This document shows positions 51,480 through 60,209 of a DNA stretch of 64,000 bases, one piece after another. A model generated the notes under the pieces. That model did not search any database, was not told the origin of the DNA, and was given only the letters and a program-made list of their open reading frames with translations. The stretch is from Natronorubrum sediminis (GTDB lineage: Archaea; Halobacteriota; Halobacteria; Halobacteriales; Natrialbaceae). The stretch is from NCBI RefSeq assembly GCF_900108095.1, contig NZ_FNWL01000001.1:186001-250000 (forward strand), given 5' to 3'. Numbering within the stretch: position 1 is the first letter of the stretch; every line of letters starts with the position of its first letter. A program made the translations under genes and the position numbers.

Positions 51480-52942
51480 CGGCGACCGGCGAGGATCGAT
51501 CCGTCGACGTGACCGACGGCGAGTTACTCAAACCGATCGTCTTTCTGGCGATTCCGCTGATCATCACGCAACTGCTTCAGGTCGCGTACAACATCGCGGA
51601 CACGTTCTGGGTCGGCCGCGTGAGTGCAGACGCGGTCGCAGCAATTTCTTTTGCCTTCCCCATCATCTTTCTCATCATCTCTATCGGCGGAGGCTTCACC
51701 GTCGCCGGAACGATCCTGATCGCCCAGCACAAGGGCGCAGACAACCACGAGGAGGTCGACCACGTCGTCGGCCAGACGATGTCGTTCGTCCTGCTCGTCT
51801 CCATCGTCGCGTCGATTATCGGCTACATCTTCACGCCGCAGTTGCTCACCCTCGTCGGCGCGGACGCCGGCAGTGCGGTCCACGAGATGGCCGTCAGCTA
51901 CACGCGAACCTGGTTCCTCGGAACCGTCACCGTCTTCGCGTTCTTCATGTTTCAGGCGCTGTTGCGCGGCTGGGGAGACACTCGGACGCCGATGTACCTG
52001 ATGGCGATCAGCGTCGTTCTCAACATCGTCCTCGATCCGTTTCTCATCCTCGGATTCGAAGCCAACCCCGTCTTCAGCGTCGTCGGCCTCGAGTCCCTCG
52101 AGGCGACGCTCTACTCGATGACAGGCTTCGCCGGACTCGACGTTCAAGGTGCCGCTATCGCGACGGTGATCAGCCGCGCGGTCGGTGCGGCGGTCGGCAT
52201 TTGGTTGCTCGTCTCCGGCCAACTCGGAATCCGTCCGACGCTCTCGCAGTTCCGACTGAAACTCGAGACGGTCGAAACGATCGTTCGGCTTGGAATCCCT
52301 GCCGGTATCGAGCAGAGTACTCGAGCGCTCGGTCTCGCGGTGTTGACGGCGCTGGTTGCGATCGCCGGCTCTGATGCGGTTGCCGCTTACGGCGTCGGGA
52401 GTCGCGTCTACGCCGTCTTCACGCTGCTCTCACTGGGCGTCGCACAGGCCACCGAAGTCGTCGTCGGGCAGAATCTCGGTGCCGATCAGACGGGTCGTGC
52501 TCGCCGCGGCGTGTTGTTGAACGCGGGGATCATCGGCGGGGCCTTTGCCGCGATGAGCGTCGCCGTCTACGCGTTTGCGCCAGAAATCATCGAAATTTTC
52601 CTCACGGAAGACGAGTCCGGACAGGTCGTTCAGATGGGTGCCGACTTCCTGATGATCGTCGGTCCGACGTTCGCCTTCCTCGGCGTCTTCCAGATCCTGA
52701 TGGGCGCGTTCCGCGGGAGCGGAAGCACCCGAATCGCGATGGCGTTCTCGATCCTCTCGCTGTGGATCATCCAGATTCCCGTCGCACTCGCGTTGATCGA
52801 GTGGGCCGGAATCGGCGAAACGGGAGTCTGGTACGCGATGGCACTGTCGAACGTCGTCAGCGTTCTCGTTGCCGGTCTCTGGTTCCTCCGTGGGACGTGG
52901 ACGGACAACGTCGTCTCCGGACGGCCTTCCACAGCTGAGTAA
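51476..52942 (+). CDS. MATE-family efflux transporter
   Basis: The 488-residue protein has 12 hydrophobic segments in two MATE halves. The first starts LKPIVFLAIPLIITQLLQVA, then NIADTFWVGRVSADAVAAIS, and the second half starts near residue 260 with ETIVRLGIPAGIEQSTRALG. It exports drugs or metabolites with a Na+ or H+ gradient. The upstream palindrome suggests repressor control. It ends before the integrated element's left tRNA-Ser. Confidence 0.92.
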   Translation: MTATGEDRSVDVTDGELLKPIVFLAIPLIITQLLQVAYNIADTFWVGRVSADAVAAISFAFPIIFLIISIGGGFTVAGTILIAQHKGADNHEEVDHVVGQTMSFVLLVSIVASIIGYIFTPQLLTLVGADAGSAVHEMAVSYTRTWFLGTVTVFAFFMFQALLRGWGDTRTPMYLMAISVVLNIVLDPFLILGFEANPVFSVVGLESLEATLYSMTGFAGLDVQGAAIATVISRAVGAAVGIWLLVSGQLGIRPTLSQFRLKLETVETIVRLGIPAGIEQSTRALGLAVLTALVAIAGSDAVAAYGVGSRVYAVFTLLSLGVAQATEVVVGQNLGADQTGRARRGVLLNAGIIGGAFAAMSVAVYAFAPEIIEIFLTEDESGQVVQMGADFLMIVGPTFAFLGVFQILMGAFRGSGSTRIAMAFSILSLWIIQIPVALALIEWAGIGETGVWYAMALSNVVSVLVAGLWFLRGTWTDNVVSGRPSTAE

Positions 52943-53137
52943 CCGGCTCGCTCGAGGTCACCTCGTTGAGTTTCTGAAGAGGCAAAAGTGGAGGCTGGTG
53001 GGGATAGCGCTAGAACCACGCCGAGACGGTTGTCCCCTCCCCGTTCGGACGCTGCGACTCGCCTCATCCAAATCCCATCGTTTCGTTTTTCCGCTCACGT
53101 GCTCCTCGCGAGGCTCATCACAGTTGTTCGTCGAAAA

Positions 53138-53224
53138 ACGGTGGGGATGGGATTTGAACCCATGAGGCTTGACAGCCACCTGCTCTCAAGGCAGGCGCGT
53201 TGGGCCGCTCTGCCACCCCACCTC
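53138..53224. repeat. Left attachment-site repeat (full tRNA-Ser copy)
   Basis: 87 bases identical to 59165-59251. It includes one base before the tRNA 3' end and two beyond the 5' end. The crossover point inside cannot be seen. Confidence 0.85.
53139..53222 (-). tRNA. tRNA-Ser (anticodon TGA), left copy
   Basis: 84 nt on the minus strand, with GGTGGGG/CCCCACC and discriminator G. The anticodon stem CCTGC/GCAGG encloses loop CTTGAGA, giving TGA. A long variable arm, as in all serine tRNAs, and T-loop TTCAAAT are present. It is identical to the right copy. Its 5' side borders the element, so its promoter there is element DNA and it may or may not be expressed. Confidence 0.93.
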
Positions 53225-53357
53225 GAAGGCTTCGGCTGCCCCCTTCACGTCATGCGATTTCAGCGCCTTCAATGGTGAAACTGATGAAACTGACACGTTC
53301 CATCGTTCCTCGATTGAACCGCGCCGAAACCGCTGAAATCGACTTCATTGAGGGACT

Positions 53358-54458
53358 ATGAGTATGGACAAACCCGAGAAGGTTGAAGGTATCGTTCTTA
53401 TTCCCGGTCCGTCACGTGATATCCTCAACGAGCGTCAATTGGTTGCGTACGAGAGCTATCGACGGAGGCTCATCAAGTGGCTCGCACGACAAGGAAAGAA
53501 TCCGGACGCGCTCGAAGGCTATGCTCACGACACTGCACGGAACTATGCGAGCATCATCGACAAGTTTCATCGACAAGTCTGGCAACAGGATGGATACACG
53601 CTCGATCTTGGACACGAGACTGCTGAAGACTACCTACGCTCTTTGATTATGAGTGATGACGGATATTCACGGTCACACCTCCACAACGTGAAATTGGCGC
53701 TCATAGCCTATTTCCGGTTCAATGGCGACGAGTGGGAACCTGACATCACTATCAAATCATCTTCAGGCGTCTCTCAACCACGGGATTTCCTTTCCGGCGA
53801 GGAACGAACAGCACTCCGTGAAGCTGCGCTCGAATACGGGACCGTCCCCGCATACGCTGCTCTTGATCCCGATGAGCGGACAGAGTGGAAACGATTCCTC
53901 GCTCGCCGCTATGGAAAATCTGTATCCAAGGTGTCCAAAGAGGATTGGGACCGTGCTAACGGTTTCAAATATCCGAGTATCATCCACACGGCATTGGACG
54001 CTGGTCTTCGTCCCATCGAAGTAGGCCGTGCTCGGACCTATTGGGTAGACGTAGAAAATTCTACGCTCCGTATTCCTGAAGAGGAGTCCTCGAAAAACAA
54101 CGACAATTGGACGGTGAGTCTTCGACGCGAGACAACTGAATATCTTGCCCGCTGGCTCGAAGAGCGAGAGATGTACGACAAATACGATGATACTGATCGG
54201 CTGTGGTTGACGCGTCACTCGAATCCCTACAGTGGATCATCACTACGCTATGTCCTCGATGCCACTTGTAACATTGCGGGTATCGATCGGGACATATCGT
54301 GGTATGCAATTCGACATTGGACGGGCACCTATATGGCACGCGAAGAGGGACTCGCTGCTGCGCAGTCTCAACTTCGTCACAAGAGCATCGAGACAACTGC
54401 CAAGTACGACCAAGCCCCGGTAGATGATCGGCGGGATGCGCTTGATAGAATGGGCTGA
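53358..54458 (+). CDS. Tyrosine recombinase/integrase
   Basis: The 366-residue protein has an N-terminal SAM-like DNA-binding domain (RRRLIKWLARQGKNPDALEG, then YASIIDKFHRQVW). The catalytic domain has the first Arg in DAGLRPIEVGRARTY, the second in WYAIRHWTGTYM (R and the following H), and the nucleophile Tyr in LRHKSIETTAKYDQAP. The first His of the HxxR box is replaced by Tyr, which is common in archaeal plasmid integrases. It begins 136 bp inside the left repeat and reads away from it, as expected for the element's own integrase. A start two codons later is possible. Confidence 0.93.
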   Translation: MSMDKPEKVEGIVLIPGPSRDILNERQLVAYESYRRRLIKWLARQGKNPDALEGYAHDTARNYASIIDKFHRQVWQQDGYTLDLGHETAEDYLRSLIMSDDGYSRSHLHNVKLALIAYFRFNGDEWEPDITIKSSSGVSQPRDFLSGEERTALREAALEYGTVPAYAALDPDERTEWKRFLARRYGKSVSKVSKEDWDRANGFKYPSIIHTALDAGLRPIEVGRARTYWVDVENSTLRIPEEESSKNNDNWTVSLRRETTEYLARWLEEREMYDKYDDTDRLWLTRHSNPYSGSSLRYVLDATCNIAGIDRDISWYAIRHWTGTYMAREEGLAAAQSQLRHKSIETTAKYDQAPVDDRRDALDRMG

Positions 54459-54527
54459 ACAATCCACTCATCAGTATTTTTCTTCTTGGCAGAAAGTATA
54501 TCCAGCTACCATTTGAAAAACTACTCA

Positions 54528-55127
54528 ATGTCGATGGACTTCCCGTCATTGATAGACGAGTATGAGAACGCGAATCCCGGCGAATCCGTAGAGTACAAGG
54601 ATGATTCGGGTTCATGGCAGGATGATACAGATTACGGATTCGGGTCTATATCTTCGGAATTTCAAAGGCGGGGGCACATATCTCGGCCTGAACTTCGAAA
54701 GATTGGTGAGTGGAAATATCCTACTGGTCGAATTGATCAATACCTAAAAAATAATAATTCAACTTACGTAGAACAGCGAAGTGCTGTAGCGTTTCAAACA
54801 AGCTCAGATGTAGAGAAAATAGAAGCGCTAACGGAACTCAGGGGGATTCGAGTTCCTCTGGCATCGGTTATTCTAACCATGTTTAATCCAGCTGATTATG
54901 CCATTGTAGACTACCATACCTTCCGCGCTCTTGGGGCAGAATTATTAGATCTTCAGAACTATCCCGATTACGCTGAATTTATGGGATATTTTCAGAACTA
55001 CAATTCAGACCCGGAAGCATATAGCATCTATATGGACGTAGTTCGAGACGTTGCACAGCAAGAGGGGATACTCCCAAGGGAAGTAGATATGGCTCTTTGG
55101 GCCCATGATAAGATAGAATCCTCGTAG
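54528..55127 (+). CDS. HhH-type protein of unknown function in the element
   Basis: The 199-residue protein has a helix-hairpin-helix-like segment, ALTELRGIRVPLASVILTMF, directly followed by NPADYAIVDYHTFRALGAEL. This resembles the HhH-GPD core of base-excision glycosylases, with the Asp in VDYHT as the possible catalytic residue. The usual glycosylase Lys is absent. Similar proteins occur in mobile and defence loci. I chose ATG 54528 over a TTG upstream; ATG 54534 is also possible. It follows the integrase by 69 bp. Confidence 0.6.
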   Translation: MSMDFPSLIDEYENANPGESVEYKDDSGSWQDDTDYGFGSISSEFQRRGHISRPELRKIGEWKYPTGRIDQYLKNNNSTYVEQRSAVAFQTSSDVEKIEALTELRGIRVPLASVILTMFNPADYAIVDYHTFRALGAELLDLQNYPDYAEFMGYFQNYNSDPEAYSIYMDVVRDVAQQEGILPREVDMALWAHDKIESS

Positions 55128-55132
55128 ATCAC

Positions 55133-55287
55133 TCAAATTTCAGGTCGATAGATTTCGTGTCCCTCCTGAGTCAACGGTGGAATATCCAAGGCAACATAGT
55201 GAGCTCCAATCAACTCAACCTCAATCTCCCTAAGCTTCCGTTCTGAATCCACATCTGCTGGTGGTTATACATATCAAGTGCTGTCAT
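55133..55287 (-). pseudogene. Possible broken small gene (frameshifted), about 50 codons
   Basis: On the minus strand a 43-codon frame (55133-55264) reads PPADVDSERKLREIEVELIG and continues HYVALDIPPLTQEGHEIYRP, coding-like text with no start and bounded by TAA at its 5' side. Just upstream, in another frame, an ATG at 55287 reads MTALDMY. A single inserted or lost base would join them into one protein of about 50 residues. The remaining spacer to 55551 is AT-rich with no gene I can see. Confidence 0.35.
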
Positions 55288-55551
55288 AGTTGACCATCAT
55301 TATTCTTAGTACATAGAACCGACTGGTGATCAACTCTATTTCGGTGATATCACTCTTAACCGATAATACTCGTATTATCCACGGCTTGAATCGCAGAAAT
55401 TATTCAGCCGATCGCCTTCTTTCTTCGATAAGACCGATACACCCCATCGAAGCCTCTGAACGGTATTAGCGGTGAAAATTCGGGAAAGATGCTCCCTGTC
55501 AAGAGTTATTTCCCGATTCCTCGGTGAGGGTGTCGCGGTCAGATTACGACG

Positions 55552-56615
55552 ATGAAAACTACGGAACACAATCACAAGAATATATCGAACTATTCAGAGA
55601 AAAACAGACTGAAAACTATTTCCGATCGGATTGAAGAAATAGGACTTGAATCGAATCGGTTTATTCGACTTCAAGATGGATCGAAAGCTCCTATCTCACA
55701 CGAGGAGTTATGTTGGGAGAAGATAGGAGAGGGAAATTATGGTGTATATGCCGGAAACGGGCTTGTTCTCGTTGATATTGACTCATATCGGAGCGATAGT
55801 GGTGACCTTCCTAAAGAAGTCCAGAAGCTCCGAAGCACCCTCACAATCACCTTCCGAATTACTTCTGAAGGCCGTGAATTGGACGTGAATCGCTCTTTAC
55901 CTACATTTATAGTTCAGTCCCCACATGGAGGAGAACACCTATATTATGCCGTGTCAGATGATGTGGAAAATTCTACTCATGAGTGGGGAGAAATGCGAGC
56001 AGAAAATCAGTATGTCGTGGGTCCCGGTTCTGAACTCACTAATTGCGATAAGGATTGGCATGACTGTTCACAGCCGGATGAAGGTTACTACGCTATCAAG
56101 CATAACTACCCAGTCAGATCAATTTCAGCATCAGAATTGCCAACGAAGCAAGACACTGATCGGAATCCGGAGACAATGTCCAATGAGGGTGCGATTTCCG
56201 AGGAAGATCCTCAATATGCCGAAATAGATGTTGAGGTAGCAAATCAGCACCTCAAACCTTCCAAGCGGAGAGTGGAAGCGCGTTTTATTGCCTCATGGAC
56301 CGACTGAACGGTGGAAGAGGAAAACTAAGTGGAAAAGTTACCCGTGACGATGGAACGATTAATCGGAGTGCCATAGATTTCCTCACTCTTTCACATTTGT
56401 TTGGAGTGATGGTGAAGTTCGGAAATGAAGACAAAGAAAGAGCAAGAGAACTATCCTACGCAGTCTACAGTCACTTCGCAGAACAAAAACCCTATGTCAA
56501 GGACAAAACCGGACGTAGAAGGAAGTGGCTATTGAGAGATGAGAAGTACCGTCAAGATCGGCTCGCATATGCAGTAACGGAGTTCGACCGAGGAAATCAC
56601 CTTCCAAGGCCATGA
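55552..56615 (+). pseudogene. Primase-polymerase (prim-pol) gene with a -1 frameshift
   Basis: The first frame (55552-56307) is a prim-pol domain: LQDGSKAPISHEELCWEKIG, NYGVYAGNGLVLVDIDSYRS with the metal DxD, FIVQSPHGGEHLYYAV, and ENQYVVGPGSEL. It stops at 56305-56307, just after a shared stretch. The -1 frame is open upstream of 56295 and reads SGSAFYCLMDRLNGGRGKLS, continuing to 56615 as a helicase/primase C-terminal segment (ERARELSYAVYSHFAEQ). Joined, they give a protein of about 354 residues, the usual layout of haloarchaeal plasmid and virus primases. The break could be decay, a sequencing error, or programmed frameshifting. It would copy the element's DNA. Confidence 0.65.
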
Positions 56616-56939
56616 TGAAGCCGATGTTCGGGCAGCTGTGGTGGAGTGAAATAAGTTTGTAAACCAATATAATTAGTGCTCATAAAAGGAGTAGTCACAC
56701 TATCAGATTTGTTGACTATTGTCTAATATTTCTCTTCAGACGCTGAGATTGGACTGTTAGTGGATTATAGTTTTATATAGTAAGGAGGAGGTTAGATAGT
56801 TGAAGTTGACTCTCCCTCTATCTCAATATCTTTTAATTTGATCCAATCAAATTCCATTTTCATCTTGAGAAGTTCGGGTGTGTTTTAAATACTTTAAAGG
56901 TATCCGGTGTTAATTTCCGATTCTTACTGTAGAACGTAA
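56616..56939. other. AT-rich gap between convergent genes
   Basis: No gene is evident. T-runs occur in both directions (for example at 56828-56836), which would fit terminators of the converging transcripts. A replication origin is possible but no clear iteron or inverted-repeat array is seen. Confidence 0.35.
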
Positions 56940-57902
56940 TCATAGGATTATATCGTCTTCAACAGCATATCTATAGACACTTTTGGTCAGAATAGTACTT
57001 GTGAGAGCACAATCAAGACTAACTTCAGGAGTTATTTCCCATCTTTCCAAGGCTTCAGCATCATCACCGTGAGCACCACCTTTATTCCGGATCTCCGCAA
57101 GAGCCATAATGCGTCTTTTGTGATGACGCCTCACCAAGCCATCCCCCTGTAGATGATTACAGAGGGGTACAATTCCGGAACCGGTTGAATAATCTCGCCC
57201 TTCATCCCCATATGTTTCTCCGAGGTTTCGAAGGAAGTCTTCAAAGGCTCTACCAGATGCGCTAACAGAATCACGAGGCTCTGTTGAATGCTTTAGATAT
57301 GCATCAGCCAAATCAGTTTTTGTATCTTGGTCAAGAAACTCCATTAAATTCTCTCCAAGGAACTCATCAAGATATATTTTGACTTCTAACTCTGATTTGA
57401 GTGACTTTCGCAGACTTTCTAATGAACCAGACATATCTGCAGGGACGTTTCGAATTTCGACTGACAGTTCGTCCCCTTCTAAAACAATTCCTGTATATTT
57501 CCCCATTAGTTCAAAATATTCCTTAAGATAATCCGGTTTGCTTGCAAGTTCGCTGTTTCCTGCATAGACTTTCTGAGCGGCTTCTTCTGAAGTGTAACCT
57601 CTATTTAAATAAGTAGAATAATCAATAAATGGCTGATAATTTAGTAATGATTTTTCTAATATAATCGACCAATCTTTTGGTGCCGTTTGCTGTAGTAACC
57701 TTTCATATCTATCCTCTACTTTATTATCTCCCTTATCAATAATACCAATTGTTTCAAGTATTTTAATTGCTTCTCTTACTTTGCGATTTGAGAGGTTAGC
57801 AAAGCGGGATATTTCATCATTTGATGGATTGGGGCCTAATTCAGATATTGCAAAAAGCACTTCAAGAATATCTTCCGGTAATACTCTATATGCGGGAAAC
57901 AT
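56940..57902 (-). CDS. Abi_C/HEPN-like protein with N-terminal winged helix
   Basis: The 320-residue protein begins with a winged-helix region (PEDILEVLFAISELGPNPSN then DEISRFANLSNRKVREAIKI). The C-terminal 60 residues carry LAEIRNKGGAHGDDAEALER, an R-x5-H motif (Arg272, His278) followed by a hydrophobic helix (SLDCALTSTILTKSVYRYAV). That is the pattern of abortive-infection C-terminal (Abi_C) and HEPN RNase domains, which cut RNA. It is the second gene of a minus-strand pair, nine bases after the first. A defence or toxin role is inferred from motif and context. Confidence 0.6.
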   Translation of the reverse strand: MFPAYRVLPEDILEVLFAISELGPNPSNDEISRFANLSNRKVREAIKILETIGIIDKGDNKVEDRYERLLQQTAPKDWSIILEKSLLNYQPFIDYSTYLNRGYTSEEAAQKVYAGNSELASKPDYLKEYFELMGKYTGIVLEGDELSVEIRNVPADMSGSLESLRKSLKSELEVKIYLDEFLGENLMEFLDQDTKTDLADAYLKHSTEPRDSVSASGRAFEDFLRNLGETYGDEGRDYSTGSGIVPLCNHLQGDGLVRRHHKRRIMALAEIRNKGGAHGDDAEALERWEITPEVSLDCALTSTILTKSVYRYAVEDDIIL

Positions 57903-57911
57903 TTGGTTTTA

Positions 57912-58811
57912 CTATTTAGATTGTAGTTTTTCAATTAGGGCGATGACTGATTCACTTTCCCAATCTGATGATGAGATCTCAATATTGATTTGTAGATCAA
58001 TAGAACTGTCTTGTTCAATCTGCTCCGAAATTTCAATCAGATCTGTATTAGGATCCTGCTCAGGTTTCTTAATTGATGGTTCTGCTACAACATCCTCTTC
58101 AAAACTAACCTCTTTATCCTGTTTAGTTTCTTCCTCTTCTTTGGCCTCCTTTTGCTGAATGATTTCTGTAGCACTATCCTCCAAGGTAGGCTGTTCAATT
58201 TCTGCCCTATCTTCGCTCCCCTCCGCGGGGTTCTCATCGAGATCCTGATCTACTTCCTGTTGGATGTTTAATAGACTCTCTTGGACTTCTAAACGAGTCG
58301 GGTTACCACCTCTGCCAACTACATAATTCCCATAACCTGCTGCCTCTAATGTCTTCAAAAAGACATTGGTTGCTGGCTTGAGTGTACTATCTGTACTAAG
58401 TTCTGAAAAGCCAAAATTTCTATTCAAATGGGGCAAAATCTGTTTCTGAGTAATTGTGTTTTCCATTCGTTCTTCTACCAAGCCATCATCAATTACTAAT
58501 TCTAAAAGATCTGAGTATAGAGAATGTTCCTGAACCCCCTTTCTAAATTCTTCTTCAAGAGTATCATCAATTTCATCAGTAAATGCAGCCTCCCAACCTC
58601 GGTCTGTGAGTTTATATTTTCCTTCTTCAGATTCAGAAATGAACCCTAACCTATCCCCATATTTTATAACTTCAGAAACAACTCCTTTTGATAAACCAAT
58701 ATCCTCATCTTCTGCGAGATTGTCTATCGATCTTGCACCATCATTCAGACCCTCACAAACGAATAATAAATTCTTAGGTGAGGAATCGGTTGTCGGGTTC
58801 TCGTATGACAT
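57912..58811 (-). CDS. Winged-helix, DUF5343-like partner protein
   Basis: The 299-residue protein has an N-terminal winged-helix part (NLLFVCEGLNDGARSIDNLA then SEVIKYGDRLGFISESEEGK), a middle helical region and a long acidic Glu-rich linker (about 190-255). A C-terminal strand-helix follows (SSIDLQINIEISSSDWESES and VIALIEKLQ). The ending matches how DUF5343 proteins finish, with an INI-type strand before a final helix. In other microbes DUF5343 genes sit next to HEPN-type genes. It lies upstream of the Abi_C-like gene and likely controls or restrains it. Confidence 0.55.
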   Translation of the reverse strand: MSYENPTTDSSPKNLLFVCEGLNDGARSIDNLAEDEDIGLSKGVVSEVIKYGDRLGFISESEEGKYKLTDRGWEAAFTDEIDDTLEEEFRKGVQEHSLYSDLLELVIDDGLVEERMENTITQKQILPHLNRNFGFSELSTDSTLKPATNVFLKTLEAAGYGNYVVGRGGNPTRLEVQESLLNIQQEVDQDLDENPAEGSEDRAEIEQPTLEDSATEIIQQKEAKEEEETKQDKEVSFEEDVVAEPSIKKPEQDPNTDLIEISEQIEQDSSIDLQINIEISSSDWESESVIALIEKLQSK

Positions 58812-59165
58812 GACTTATGGAAATCACCCATATTAAATAGTATTTTCGAATTTCATGACAGTTCAGATATTTAATAATAGGCGCATATGAGAATAGGTCC
58901 ATATGACTATATGTTTAAAGGGTACTACAGGTGTTGTTCTACCTTCACTCCCTCGGAGCATCTATCATATTATGTTTTAAGGGCAGCTTGGCTTCCGGTC
59001 ATGAGACCGAGAAGGGTCACTATGGGTGAAATAGATATACTTTTGATGCCCTAAATTCCGTCCTGCGGTCTCAAGATAGTATCAATAGGAGTCTGATTCA
59101 CAAACCTATAATTTTATAACTATTAGTAAACTATTCTTCACGTAGAAGGTGCGAATCGGATGATA
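58812..59165. other. AT-rich end of the element before the right tRNA-Ser
   Basis: No gene is evident. It holds the promoter of the minus-strand pair, with A/T-rich blocks such as TTTAATAATA at 58870-58879. An inverted repeat CGGTC-ATGA-GACCG lies at 58996-59009. The right end borders the second tRNA-Ser repeat. Confidence 0.4.
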
Positions 59166-59251
59166 CGGTGGGGATGGGATTTGAACCCATGAGGCTTGAC
59201 AGCCACCTGCTCTCAAGGCAGGCGCGTTGGGCCGCTCTGCCACCCCACCTC
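59165..59251. repeat. Right attachment-site repeat (full tRNA-Ser copy)
   Basis: 87 bases identical to 53138-53224. Beyond it the chromosome resumes with the GT-A-like gene. Confidence 0.85.
59166..59249 (-). tRNA. tRNA-Ser (anticodon TGA), right copy
   Basis: 84 nt, identical to the left copy. Its 5' side borders chromosomal DNA, so this copy most likely keeps the original promoter and is the functional gene. Its 3' side faces the element. Confidence 0.95.
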
Positions 59252-59289
59252 ACCTCTTGCTTTTCCGTCCGCTCAAAAAGGGTTATCGG

Positions 59290-60057
59290 TTACGCTCGCT
59301 CGAGCGACCCGTCGGCACCCACCGAGAGGCCGAGGTCGTCGACGACGGTAGCCGTCGCCTCCGCACGCAGCGTTCCCGCGTGGCGGCGGGCCTCGAGAAG
59401 CGAGACGGTCGATCGGAGGCCGGCAGGCGTGGCGATGGTCGGGAGCATCGGTGCAAATCCGACCTCGAGACCCGCGTTGCGTGCTCGCTCGGCGAGCGTC
59501 GAGAGTTCGGCACCCGCGTACGCGTCGGTGAAGTCGATCGGCTCGCGAAAAGCGGTGAGGTACGTACTCCCGTCCGATGACGGACCGAGAACGACGTCTT
59601 TTCGCCGGCTCGACATCGCCGCGCCGTCGAGTTCCGTTCGTCGGACGAGCGCAGCAGTCGGTTCGAGAACGCCGACACTTTCCACGTTTTCACGCTCGAG
59701 GAGGTGCGTGACGGTGTTCCCGACTCTGGCACTGTGACTCGAGCCGACCTGTCGCTCGAAGCGGATGCTATCAGTATCGGCTTCGTTAGCACTCTCGGCA
59801 GGGATCCCGAGCGCGTCGGTCGCGAAATTTCGAACTTCGTCCTCGGGGTCACCAGACGCGACGTCGTCGGGGAGCGTCTCCGCGTCCCGATAGTTGACCA
59901 GCAACTCACCGCCACTCGAGGCGACCGCTCGAAGTACGTCGACGACGCTCGCTTCGTATAGCCGACAGGCCTCTGTGGCTGATAGCGGTGCGTTCTCGAC
60001 GAGCGACGGGAGAACGAGTTCCTCTCGAGGCGGATCGACCGGAACGACGACCAGCAT
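59290..60057 (-). CDS. GT-A-like (DUF2064-type) transferase-like protein
   Basis: The 255-residue protein starts with MLVVVPVDPPREELVLPSLV and continues LSATEACRLYEASVVDVLRA and VTHLLERENVESVGVLEP. That order fits DUF2064/GT-A nucleotidyl- or glycosyltransferase-like proteins. The usual metal DxD is not evident, so it may be a divergent or inactive member. A start at ATG 60057 fits the family. It lies just right of the element, so this is chromosomal DNA. Confidence 0.6.
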   Translation of the reverse strand: MLVVVPVDPPREELVLPSLVENAPLSATEACRLYEASVVDVLRAVASSGGELLVNYRDAETLPDDVASGDPEDEVRNFATDALGIPAESANEADTDSIRFERQVGSSHSARVGNTVTHLLERENVESVGVLEPTAALVRRTELDGAAMSSRRKDVVLGPSSDGSTYLTAFREPIDFTDAYAGAELSTLAERARNAGLEVGFAPMLPTIATPAGLRSTVSLLEARRHAGTLRAEATATVVDDLGLSVGADGSLERA

Positions 60058-60209
60058 GGCCGATACTCCGGGTGGGTGGGCCTTGAACGCGGCGCTTCCC
60101 GGTGTCGGGACCCGGCGACGCTTGCGCCCCAGTCCCATCTCGCCCTGTCCTGTCCAGGTACCGACCGAACGTCGGGTGAATTATAGTGGTGGGACGCGAG
60201 CACTCGCGC

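Larger units (their letters stand above)
53138..59251. mobile_element. Integrated element between two complete tRNA-Ser(TGA) copies
   Basis: Two identical 87-base direct repeats (53138-53224 and 59165-59251) contain the entire tRNA-Ser gene and enclose about 5.9 kb. The inside is clearly AT-richer than the chromosome on both sides. It encodes a tyrosine integrase next to the left repeat, a primase-polymerase gene with a frameshift, an HhH-like protein, and two convergent minus-strand genes. It has no capsid, transfer or plasmid-partition genes that I recognise. That fits a small integrative plasmid or satellite. Most tRNA-integrated elements duplicate only the 3' part, so a full-length copy is unusual. 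Confidence 0.88.

Noticed and set aside
53138-59251. The idea that the repeat is only the tRNA 3' part, as in most tRNA islands
   Set aside because: The identical stretch runs through the entire gene, including the 5' acceptor strand and two bases beyond.
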